DNA of 64,000 bases from the NCBI RefSeq assembly GCF_000718025.1, contig NZ_JODS01000030.1:62001-126000 (forward strand), in the 5' to 3' direction. The notes under the pieces are model-generated. The model was given only the letters and a program-made list of their open reading frames with translations, was not told the DNA's origin and searched no databases. Position numbers and translations under genes: made by a program. This document shows, in pieces, positions 57,380-64,000 of this stretch (position 1 is its first letter; every line of letters begins with the position of its first letter). The DNA comes from Kitasatospora purpeofusca. GTDB lineage: Bacteria; Actinomycetota; Actinomycetes; Streptomycetales; Streptomycetaceae.

Positions 57380-58629
57380 TGATCGACATGAGCGAGCCGT
57401 ACCGGACCCACCGCACCGACGAACAGCCGGAGGCGGGGCCGGCGCGCTCGTCGTTCATGAACATCCCGGGCGCCTCGGTGGAGAGCGGGCGGCAGCTGCT
57501 GGTGAAGGTCGCCTGGATGCTGCTGTGGATGATCTACCTGGCCTACCCGGTGGGCGACCTGCTGAACGGCGGTCACAGCGCGGGTGCCCGGGTACTCGGC
57601 TGGATCTGCCTGGCGGCCTTCGTCGCCGGCTACGTCCTGCTGGTGGTCTTCCGCTCGATGCCCGGGATGCGGCCGCGGACCTGCCGGGCGATCGTCGCCA
57701 CGATGGTGGCGCTCGCCGTGGCGTCCACCTTCGTGCTCGGCACCGCCTTCCTGTCCCTGTTCATCTACGCCGCGGTGTGCGTCGCGATCATCAGCCCGGC
57801 CCGCTACGCCCTGCGCGCGCTGCTCGCCATGGCGGTGCTCACCGCCGGGGTCGGCCTGCTGGCCCACGCGGACATGGACAACGTGTGGACCTTCACGCTC
57901 AGCGCCTTCCTCGCGGGCGCCGCGATGAGCGGCCTGCAGCGCCTGGTCGGCACCATGAAGGAGCTGCGCGAGGCCAGGGCCGCCGTCGCGCACCTGGCCG
58001 CCGCCGAGGAGCGGCTGCGGCTCGCCCGGGACCTGCACGACCTGCTCGGGCACTCGCTGTCGCTGATCACCCTGAAGAGCGAGCTGGCCGGCCGGTTCAT
58101 GGACGCCGGCAAGGACGAGGCGGCGCGGGCGCAGGTCGCCGACATCGAGAACGTCGCCCGGCAGTCGCTGATCGACGTCCGGGAGGCGGTCACCGGCTTC
58201 CGCCGCCCCACCCTGCCGGTCGAGCTGGCCGCCGCCCGCACCGCGCTGGCCGCCGCCCAGGTCACCCTGGAGACCGCGCCGGAGCTGCTCGACGCCTGGC
58301 CGGGGCTGGCCGCCGAGGAGGCCGGCGCGCTCGCCTGGGCGCTGCGCGAGGCGGTCACCAACATCGTCCGGCACGGCGAGGGCGCCACCGTCTGCACCGT
58401 GCGGTCCGACGAGACCTGGGAGGGGAACGGCGAGCGCTACGCCGTCCTGGAGGTCACCGACGACGGGCGCGGCCCGGGCAAGTCCCAGCCCGGCAACGGC
58501 CTCTCCGGGCTGGAGGAGCGGCTCGCCCTGGTCGGCGGCCGGCTGGAGACCGGGCCGGGCGAGCGGGGCCGGGGCTTCCGCCTGCGGGCCCTGGTGCCGC
58601 TGCGGACGGCCTCCGTCCCCGCCCCGTAG
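57376..58629 (+). CDS. DesK-like sensor histidine kinase
   Basis: A 417-residue HisKA_3 histidine kinase. About five hydrophobic helices (residues 45-165) form the sensor, with hardly any extracellular loops, as in DesK-type intramembrane sensors. The H-box is RLARDLHDLLGHSLSLITLK with phosphoacceptor His221. A DHp helix with VARQSLIDVREAVTGFR follows, then the HATPase domain with ALREAVTNIVRH and DDGRG...GNGLSGLEERLAL. It should phosphorylate the response regulator downstream and probably monitors membrane state or the exporter substrate. The start overlaps the permease stop by 4 nt. Confidence 0.94.
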   Translation: MMIDMSEPYRTHRTDEQPEAGPARSSFMNIPGASVESGRQLLVKVAWMLLWMIYLAYPVGDLLNGGHSAGARVLGWICLAAFVAGYVLLVVFRSMPGMRPRTCRAIVATMVALAVASTFVLGTAFLSLFIYAAVCVAIISPARYALRALLAMAVLTAGVGLLAHADMDNVWTFTLSAFLAGAAMSGLQRLVGTMKELREARAAVAHLAAAEERLRLARDLHDLLGHSLSLITLKSELAGRFMDAGKDEAARAQVADIENVARQSLIDVREAVTGFRRPTLPVELAAARTALAAAQVTLETAPELLDAWPGLAAEEAGALAWALREAVTNIVRHGEGATVCTVRSDETWEGNGERYAVLEVTDDGRGPGKSQPGNGLSGLEERLALVGGRLETGPGERGRGFRLRALVPLRTASVPAP

Positions 58630-58724
58630 CCGACCGGTCGGCGCGGCGGCGTCGCCGTGACGCCGCCGCCCCCCGTAACCCCGGCGCCCCGCCGCGCGGG
58701 CGCCGGGCGGCGCGGGCGGGCAGC

Positions 58725-58862
58725 ATGGCAGACATGCCGAAGTCCGTGCTGGCGGTCCTCACCGTGCTCTTCCTCTCCCTGCTGCTCTGCGCCGCGTTCA
58801 CCGAGGCGGGCACGTCGGCCCGGGGGGCGGCCCCCGCCGGCGCCCTGGAGCACCCCCGCTGA
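58725..58862 (+). CDS. Possible 45-residue single-helix membrane peptide
   Basis: A short open frame between kinase and response regulator encodes MADMPKSVLAVLTVLFLSLL followed by CAAFTEAG and a Pro/Ala tail: one hydrophobic helix or signal-like segment with a charged start. It has no ribosome site and no recognised family, so it could be chance. Its location, and the fact that the regulator downstream has its own promoter, leave room for a real small gene. Confidence 0.35.
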   Translation: MADMPKSVLAVLTVLFLSLLLCAAFTEAGTSARGAAPAGALEHPR

Positions 58863-58892
58863 CCTCCGTCCCCCGTCGGGACGGGGACGCCG

Positions 58893-58898
58893 TAGGGT
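58893..58898 (+). promoter_or_regulatory. Candidate -10 of the response regulator gene
   Basis: TAGGGT lies 8 nt before the ATG, the same spacing as at the Nudix and DPP-IV-like genes. Confidence 0.5.
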
Positions 58899-58906
58899 CG
58901 GGCGGC

Positions 58907-59539
58907 ATGAGTGACAATCAGGGCGACCGGCCCTCGGTGCGGGTGCTGTTGGCGGAGGACCAGGGGATGGTCCGGGAGGCGCTCGCCGCGCTGCTCGGGC
59001 TGGAGGGGGACATCGACGTCGTCGCCCAGGTCGGGCGGGGGGACGAGGTGCTGGACGCCGCGGTCGCGCACGACGTGCAGGTGGCGGTGCTGGACATCGA
59101 GATGCCGGGGATGACCGGGATCGAGGCCGCTGCGCTGCTGCGGCAGCGGCGGCCGCAGACCAAGGTGGTGATCGCGACGACCTTCGGCCGCCCCGGCTAC
59201 CTGCGGCGGGCGATGGAGTCCGGCGCGGACGCCTTCCTGGTGAAGGACGCGCCCGCCGCCGAGCTGGCCGAGGCCATCCGCCGGGTGCTGCGCGGCGAGC
59301 GGGTGATCGACCCGGTCCTGGCCGCGGCGGCGCTCGCCGAGGGGGCCAACCCGCTGACCGCCCGGGAGCGGGACGTGCTGGCGGCCGCCGCGGACGGCGC
59401 GGTGAACGCGGACATCGCCCGGCGGCTGCACCTGTCCGAGGGCACGGTGCGCAACTACCTCTCGATGGCGATCCAGAAGACCGAGGCCCGCAACCGCACC
59501 GAGGCGGTCCGGATCGCCCGCGAGAAGGGCTGGCTGTAG
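58907..59539 (+). CDS. NarL/DesR-like response regulator
   Basis: A 210-residue response regulator. The receiver domain (about 11-125) has the acidic pocket AEDQ, phosphoacceptor Asp63 in VLDIEMPGM, and Lys in LVKDAPA. The LuxR-type helix-turn-helix (about 148-205) contains LTARERDVLAAAADGAVNADIARRLHLSEGTVRNYLS by position. The AEDQGMVREAL start is that of DesR-type regulators paired with DesK kinases. It probably acts on the inverted repeat at 55550-55587. It is separated from the kinase by 277 bp and seems to have its own leaderless promoter. Confidence 0.95.
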   Translation: MSDNQGDRPSVRVLLAEDQGMVREALAALLGLEGDIDVVAQVGRGDEVLDAAVAHDVQVAVLDIEMPGMTGIEAAALLRQRRPQTKVVIATTFGRPGYLRRAMESGADAFLVKDAPAAELAEAIRRVLRGERVIDPVLAAAALAEGANPLTARERDVLAAAADGAVNADIARRLHLSEGTVRNYLSMAIQKTEARNRTEAVRIAREKGWL

Positions 59540-59572
59540 ACCCGGTCCTGCCGATCGTCCCCGGGCCCCGGC

Positions 59573-60454
59573 TCAGTTGAGCCGGTGGCGGGCGGCGCGG
59601 GCCTCCTGGCGGACCTTGGCGGCGGAATCGGGGTCGAAGGCGTCCAGGATCGCGGCGTACTCGTCCATCTCCCCGGCCCCGCCCAGGAAGTCGCCGGTGC
59701 GTACCAGCAGTTCGGCGCGTTCGAGCCGGAGTTGGGCGGGGTGGCGGGGGAGCAGCAGGGCGAGTTCGGTGGCCCAGAGCTGGGTGCGGGCGTGCTCGGG
59801 CCGGTCGGCGGCCCAGCCGCGGATGTTGCCGAGCACCCGCAGCACGACGTCCAGCGGCTGCGCGGGGGTGAGCAGTTCGGGCGTGAACTCGTGTCCGGCG
59901 GCGTGCACCAGCTCGGCCACCCCGTCGAGGTCGAGCAGTCGGCCGCCGTGGAAGGGGTCGGCCAGCACGTAGTCCTCGCCGCCGGCGGGCCCGCCGACCG
60001 CGACGACGAAGTGGCCGGGCAGGGCGACCCCGTGCACGGTGAGCCCGGCCCTGCGGGCGACCGCCCACCAGACCAGCGACAGCATGATCGGCAGTCCGCG
60101 GCGCCGCCGCAGCACCTCCGGCAGCAGCGAGGACTCCAGCCGCCGGTAGTCGGACTTCCGCCCGTGGAACCGCTCGCGCCCGCCGAGGACGGCGGCCAGC
60201 AGCGCCGCGGTCTCCTCCGGTCCGGCCGGGGCGCGTTCGGCGACGGCGCGCCGTACGGCGGCCGCGTGCCGTTCCAGCGCCGCCTCGCAGGCGGCGAGCA
60301 GGGCGTCGGGCGCGGGCGGGCCGTCGAGGCCGTCCGGGTCCGAGGGGTCGGGGGCGGGGGTGTGTTCGGCGGCCGCGAGCACGCAGAGCAGCACCGGATC
60401 GGGGTGCTCGGCCCTGGCCTCGGTCCGGAAGCGTGCTCTGCTCTGCTCGGTCAC
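59573..60454 (-). CDS. SirB1-type transglutaminase-like protein
   Basis: A 293-residue protein with the SirB1/transglutaminase-like fold: RRRGLPIMLSLVWWAVARRAGLTVHGVALPGHFVVAV carries the family His, and DYVLADPFHGGRLLD the Asp. The catalytic Cys of true transglutaminases is not evident here, so it may be non-enzymatic. The C-terminal part (about 190-290) consists of TPR-like helices. Functions in this family are poorly defined. The start is GTG at 60454, with the GNAT gene 68 bp upstream on the same strand. Confidence 0.85.
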   Translation of the reverse strand: MTEQSRARFRTEARAEHPDPVLLCVLAAAEHTPAPDPSDPDGLDGPPAPDALLAACEAALERHAAAVRRAVAERAPAGPEETAALLAAVLGGRERFHGRKSDYRRLESSLLPEVLRRRRGLPIMLSLVWWAVARRAGLTVHGVALPGHFVVAVGGPAGGEDYVLADPFHGGRLLDLDGVAELVHAAGHEFTPELLTPAQPLDVVLRVLGNIRGWAADRPEHARTQLWATELALLLPRHPAQLRLERAELLVRTGDFLGGAGEMDEYAAILDAFDPDSAAKVRQEARAARHRLN

Positions 60455-60522
60455 GGCGGTGGCGGCGGCTTTCGTACGGACGGGCGGACGGGGAGGGACG
60501 CGCGGGGGAGCGGCCGGGACTC

Positions 60523-61548
60523 CTACCCCTGCGGCAGGAGTGCGTACTGGTAAGTGTGACTGGTCGTGAAGCCCAGGCCGTCATAGAGCGCGATCGCCCC
60601 GGAGTTCTCCGCCTCGACCTGCAAGTACCCGCCGCCGGCGCCCTCCTCGGCGGCCCGGGCCGCGAGCACCGCCATGACCGCGGTGGCCAGTCCGGACCGG
60701 CGGGCGCCCGCGGCGACCTCGACCGCGCCGAAACCGGCCCACGGCCCGTCGACGACGCAGCGTCCGACGGCCAGCGGCGCCCGGTCGGGACCGGTGCCCG
60801 GCACAGTGGCGAACCAGACCGACGGCCCGCCGCCGACCACCCGCAGGGCGGCCTCCTCCACCGGCGGGCCGCCGCCCGCCCGCCGGTACAGCGACAGCCA
60901 GGCCGCGTCGGCGGTCCGGGAGAGCCGCACCCGGTCGAGGACGGCGGGCGCGCCGCCGCGGGCGAGCCCGGCCAGCGGCGCGACCCGGACCAGGGTCCGC
61001 GCGCAGGTGGCGCCCAGGCGGTCCAGCTCCTCCTGCAGGCCCTCCGGCGAGCCCGGAGCGCCGACCTCGAACAGGGCCGGCAGCCCGCGCGCCGCGTACC
61101 AGGCGCGGACGGCCGCCACCGCCCGGTCGAGCGGCAGGCCGGGATCGCCGAGCGCCAGGGCGGAGTTGGCCCGCCGGGTGAAGCCGGCCGAGGCCCGCAG
61201 GGTCCATTCGCCCAGCGGTTCCTGCTCGACGGCCGGCCAGCCGCGGGCGGCGGTCCGCATGAGTCCGACCGGGTCGGCCGGCGGCAGCGGCGCGCGCCGG
61301 GCGGGGAAGAGCGGCACCGTCTTCCCCGCGACCAGCAGCCGCTCGTCGAAGGAGACCGGTCCGCCGGTCCGCGGCACCACCGTCAGGCCCGCGTCGTCCC
61401 AGGAGACGAGTACGCCGATCACGTCGCGGAAGACTGGCCGGTTGTCGTCGGCGAAGCCGGCGAGCCGTCGTACGGAGACCCTCCGGCCCACGTCGGAGCG
61501 ATCCATCCGGACCTCCGGACGGTCCTGAACCGGCCCTTCGACGGCCAT
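60523..61548 (-). CDS. GNAT N-acetyltransferase with N-terminal SH3-like domain
   Basis: A 341-residue protein. The first 100 residues (VGRRVSVRRLAGFADDNRPVFRDVIGVLVSW, followed by FDERLLVAGKTVPLFP) resemble the SH3-like barrel found before the GNAT domain in Rv0428c-type mycobacterial proteins. The C-terminal GNAT domain has the acetyl-CoA loop VAAGARRSGLATAVMAVLAARA and the closing YLQVEAENSGAIALYDGLGF. The acceptor is unknown. AGGAGGTG lies 5 nt before the ATG at 61548. It is divergent from fdxA. Confidence 0.88.
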   Translation of the reverse strand: MAVEGPVQDRPEVRMDRSDVGRRVSVRRLAGFADDNRPVFRDVIGVLVSWDDAGLTVVPRTGGPVSFDERLLVAGKTVPLFPARRAPLPPADPVGLMRTAARGWPAVEQEPLGEWTLRASAGFTRRANSALALGDPGLPLDRAVAAVRAWYAARGLPALFEVGAPGSPEGLQEELDRLGATCARTLVRVAPLAGLARGGAPAVLDRVRLSRTADAAWLSLYRRAGGGPPVEEAALRVVGGGPSVWFATVPGTGPDRAPLAVGRCVVDGPWAGFGAVEVAAGARRSGLATAVMAVLAARAAEEGAGGGYLQVEAENSGAIALYDGLGFTTSHTYQYALLPQG

Positions 61549-61678
61549 CTGGGCACCTCCTGTGCATTTGCGGTCTCCGACCCGCGATACTAGGGGCGGG
61601 CATCGACGACACCGCGCTCACCCGCGCACGCGAGAAAACAGAATGGGCCGCCGAGCCCTTCCGAGGAGGAACGACAGC

Positions 61679-62005
61679 GTGACCTACGTCATCGCGCAGC
61701 CTTGTGTCGACGTCAAGGACAAGGCCTGCATCGAAGAGTGCCCGGTTGACTGCATCTACGAGGGCGAGCGATCGCTCTACATCCACCCGGATGAGTGTGT
61801 CGACTGTGGCGCATGCGAGCCGGTCTGCCCGGTCGAGGCGATCTTCTACGAGGACGACACTCCGGAGGAGTGGAAGGACTACTACAAGGCGAACGTCGAG
61901 TTCTTCGACGACCTCGGTTCGCCCGGCGGTGCCTCGAAGCTCGGCCTGATCGAGCGCGACCACCCGTTCATCGCCGCTCTGCCGCCGCAGAACGCCGACC
62001 ACTGA
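61679..62005 (+). CDS. fdxA: 7Fe ferredoxin
   Basis: A 108-residue [3Fe-4S][4Fe-4S] ferredoxin. Cysteines occur at 9, 17, 21 and 25 (YVIAQPCVDVKDKACIEECPVDC by position) and at 40, 43, 46 and 50 (DECVDCGACEPVCP), the arrangement of actinobacterial FdxA. The C-terminal extension EEWKDYYKANVEFFDDLGSPGGASKLG is also characteristic. It is an electron donor for redox enzymes such as cytochromes P450. The GTG start at 61679 follows GAGGAGGAA. dapC begins 22 bp downstream. Confidence 0.97.
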   Translation: MTYVIAQPCVDVKDKACIEECPVDCIYEGERSLYIHPDECVDCGACEPVCPVEAIFYEDDTPEEWKDYYKANVEFFDDLGSPGGASKLGLIERDHPFIAALPPQNADH

Positions 62006-62027
62006 CCGGATCGGTGGCAATTCAGCT

Positions 62028-63179
62028 GTGACTACCAAGAACAGCACGCTCGCGCCGTTCCCGGGCCACCCGGGGGCGGCGCGCCGCGTTTCCGACCTCC
62101 TGCCGGTGTTCCCCTGGGACAAGCTGGAGCCCTACAAGGTCACGGCGCTCGCCCATCCGGGCGGGATCTGCGACTTCTCCGTGGGCACCCCGGTGGACCC
62201 GGTCCCCGAGGTGATCCAGAAGGCGCTCGCCGCCGCCACGGACACTCCCGGCTATCCGACCGTCTGGGGCCCGGAGGAGCTGCGCGAGGCCGTCGCCGGC
62301 TGGCTGCGGCGCCGGCTCGGCGCGGAGATCGGCCCGCGGGCCGTCCTGCCGACCGTCGGCTCCAAGGAGCTGGTGGCCTGGCTGCCGACCCAGCTCGGCC
62401 TCGGCCCCGGCGACCAGGTCGCCTACCCGCGGCTGGCCTACCCGACGTACGAGGTGGGCGCCCGGCTGTGCGGCGCCGAGCCGGTCGAGTACGACTCGGT
62501 GGACGAGCTGGACGGCTCCCGGGTGCGCCTGCTGTGGGTCAACTCGCCGTCCAACCCGACCGGGCGGGTGCTCGGCGCCGACGAGCTGCGCCGCACGGTG
62601 GCGTGGGCGCGCGAGCACCGGGTGCTGCTGGTCAGCGACGAGTGCTACTTCGAACTGGGCTGGGAGGCCGAGCCGGTCTCGGTGCTGCGCCCGGACATCT
62701 GCGGGGACGGCCACGAGGGCCTGCTCGCGGTGCACTCGCTGTCCAAGCGCTCCAACCTGGCCGGCTACCGCGCCTCCTTCGTGGCGGGCGACCCGGTGGT
62801 GGTCAAGGAGCTGCTGGAGGTGCGCAAGCACGGCGGCATGATCGTGCCGGCCCCGGTGCAGGCCGCGACGGCGGCCGCGCTCGGGGACGACGCGCACGTG
62901 GCCGAGCAGCGGGAGCGCTACGCGGCCCGGCGGGCGGCGCTGCGCGCGGCGCTGGAGGCGTACGGCTTCCGGATCGAGCACTCGGAGGCGAGCCTCTACC
63001 TGTGGGCGACCCAGGACCGGCCGTGCTGGGAGACCGTCGCCGAACTCGCCGGACTGGGCATCCTGGTGGCGCCCGGCGACTTCTACGGTCCGGCCGGCGA
63101 CCGGTTCGTCCGGGTGGCGTTCACCGCGACCGATGAGCGGGTCGCGGCGGCGGTGGAGCGGCTGAACGCGGCGCGCTGA
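62028..63179 (+). CDS. dapC: Succinyldiaminopimelate transaminase
   Basis: A 383-residue class I/II PLP aminotransferase. It begins with the DapC-type VSDLLPVFPWDKLEPYK and has GYPTVWGPEELREAVAGWL, WVNSPSNPTGRVLG and the PLP lysine Lys240 in HSLSKRSNLAGYR. It would convert N-succinyl-2-amino-6-ketopimelate to succinyldiaminopimelate in lysine and peptidoglycan-precursor synthesis. The gene order fdxA-dapC is widespread in actinobacteria. The GTG start at 62028 has no strong ribosome site, so translation may be coupled to fdxA. Confidence 0.93.
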   Translation: MTTKNSTLAPFPGHPGAARRVSDLLPVFPWDKLEPYKVTALAHPGGICDFSVGTPVDPVPEVIQKALAAATDTPGYPTVWGPEELREAVAGWLRRRLGAEIGPRAVLPTVGSKELVAWLPTQLGLGPGDQVAYPRLAYPTYEVGARLCGAEPVEYDSVDELDGSRVRLLWVNSPSNPTGRVLGADELRRTVAWAREHRVLLVSDECYFELGWEAEPVSVLRPDICGDGHEGLLAVHSLSKRSNLAGYRASFVAGDPVVVKELLEVRKHGGMIVPAPVQAATAAALGDDAHVAEQRERYAARRAALRAALEAYGFRIEHSEASLYLWATQDRPCWETVAELAGLGILVAPGDFYGPAGDRFVRVAFTATDERVAAAVERLNAAR

Positions 63180-63194
63180 CCGCGGTGGAAGGCC

Positions 63195-63233
63195 GAAGGG
63201 GCCGGTGTTCCGAGGAGGAACACCGGCCCCTTC
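63195..63233. terminator. Bidirectional terminator after dapC
   Basis: A perfect 17-bp stem (63195-63211 with 63217-63233) with a 5-nt loop begins 15 bp after the stop. Confidence 0.92.
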
Positions 63234-63286
63234 GCCGTTGTCGTACCCGGGGTGCCGCCGACCCCGGACAGGGGAGCGCGGCCGGA

Positions 63287-64000
63287 CTAGAGGCCGAGGC
63301 CGCCGCCGTTGACGCCGCCCAGCAGGCCGCCGATCGGGCCGAGCGCGCCGGTGAGGCCGCTGAGGCCGTTCAGCGGGCTGTTCGGGCCGAGGTCGGCGCC
63401 GCCCAGGCGGTTGGCCGAACCGTGCTCGGCCAGGCCGAGCACGTCGGCGCCGGGCAGGCCGGAGGCCAGGCCGCCGGGGACGGCGCGGCCGACCGCGCCG
63501 AGCGGCAGCGCGTCGGTGACGGCGTTGGTGCTGGGGACGGCCTGGGTCAGCCCGCCCGCGCCCGGAACGGCGTTGGCGACCGCACCGGCCTGGGAGAGCC
63601 CGCCGACCGGGTTCGCCCCGCTCTGCGCGCTGCGCTGCGGGGTGGCGGCGCGGCCGGTGACGGCCTCGCCGAGCTTCCCGGCCAGGGTCTTGGCGACCTT
63701 CGGGGTGACGCCCGACAGCTGGCCGGTGGTGGCGGCGGTCTGGTCCACCGGGGCGGTCAGCGAGCTGGCCTTCTCGTTCGCCTCGGGGAGCTGCTGGGCG
63801 ACGATGTTGCCGGTGGCGTCGGCGGTGGCGGGCACCCCCGCGGCCACGGTCGCGGCGCCGGTCGTCCCGGCCGCCTGGCCCAGCTCGTGGGTGGTGTGCT
63901 GCAGGGTGGAACCCGTGTCGGTGTTGGTCAGCTGGCCCAGTGGGGCGGCCAGGTCGCTCTTCGGCAGCAGGGCGTCCGCGGCGGACGCGGAGCCGGCCGC
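63287..64000 (-). CDS. Ala/Gly-rich protein, 5' end outside the window
   Basis: The frame is open from the stop at 63287 to the window edge, giving at least 237 residues, so the start lies beyond 64000. The sequence is low complexity: Ala, Gly, Leu, Pro, Thr and Asn with recurring LPGA/VPGA and GLTQAVP words, ending in GLSGLTGALGPIGGLLGGVNGGGLGL by position. It has no Cys or Trp in the visible part and no recognised domain. It resembles secreted Gly/Ala-rich Streptomyces proteins, but this cannot be confirmed without the N-terminus. Confidence 0.7.
   Translation of the reverse strand, partial: AAGSASAADALLPKSDLAAPLGQLTNTDTGSTLQHTTHELGQAAGTTGAATVAAGVPATADATGNIVAQQLPEANEKASSLTAPVDQTAATTGQLSGVTPKVAKTLAGKLGEAVTGRAATPQRSAQSGANPVGGLSQAGAVANAVPGAGGLTQAVPSTNAVTDALPLGAVGRAVPGGLASGLPGADVLGLAEHGSANRLGGADLGPNSPLNGLSGLTGALGPIGGLLGGVNGGGLGL

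Noticed and set aside
59573..60454. Calling the SirB1-type protein an active transglutaminase or protease
   Set aside because: The His and Asp region is recognisable, but I could not locate a convincing catalytic cysteine.

Overview
The window is high-G+C actinobacterial DNA and fits a member of the Streptomycetaceae (Streptomyces or Kitasatospora). The evidence is strong G/C third-position bias, GTG and TTG starts, long perfect stem-loop terminators, a WhiB-family regulator, mycothiol synthesis (mshB), class II fructose bisphosphatase (glpX), a polyphosphate glucokinase, two multidomain SpoIIE-type phosphatases and a gene order matching the Streptomyces core chromosome (my memory of synteny; no database was consulted). 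I found no rRNA, tRNA, CRISPR array, prophage or insertion sequence.

Layout. 1-13 kb is core housekeeping: wbl regulator, glpX, DUF4245 protein, nitroreductase, xseB, xseA, amino acid permease, ispH, ppgK, membrane protein, VOC protein, ychF, a yefM/yoeB toxin-antitoxin pair with a palindromic operator, and a Tat-exported M20 hydrolase. 13-18.4 kb holds a HAD phosphatase and split RibD-like deaminase and reductase genes, a methyltransferase, a DUF4190/septum-formation membrane protein, a 60-residue protein and a Nudix hydrolase. 18.6-24.2 kb holds two tandem PAS/GAF/PP2C/HATPase phosphatases.

24.3-48.6 kb is the distinctive part: typA and three consecutive Opp/Dpp-type peptide ABC operons, each ordered binding lipoprotein, permease B, permease C, ATPase D, ATPase F. 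They are flanked by two orphan peptide-binding lipoproteins, one on each strand. Four of these genes (binding proteins 1 and 3, ATPases F1 and F2) are frame-broken by internal gaps. The breaks coincide with maximal exact matches of 99 bp between the paralogues. I read this as repeat collapse during assembly, not as genuine pseudogenes. It still implies that the real paralogues share long identical tracts.

48.7-64 kb returns to core functions: a peptidoglycan-binding membrane protein, a DUF6113 protein, mshB, a small membrane protein and a DPP-IV-like peptidase; then an ABC-2 exporter with a DesK/DesR-like two-component system, preceded by a perfect 17-bp inverted repeat; then a SirB1-type protein, a GNAT acetyltransferase, 7Fe ferredoxin fdxA with dapC, and the 3' part of an Ala/Gly-rich protein running off the right edge.

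Together the peptide transporters, orphan binding proteins and DPP-IV-like peptidase suggest heavy investment in oligopeptide uptake and processing. At least seven genes have a -10-like hexamer only 6-8 nt before the start codon and no ribosome binding site, so leaderless transcripts are probably frequent here.
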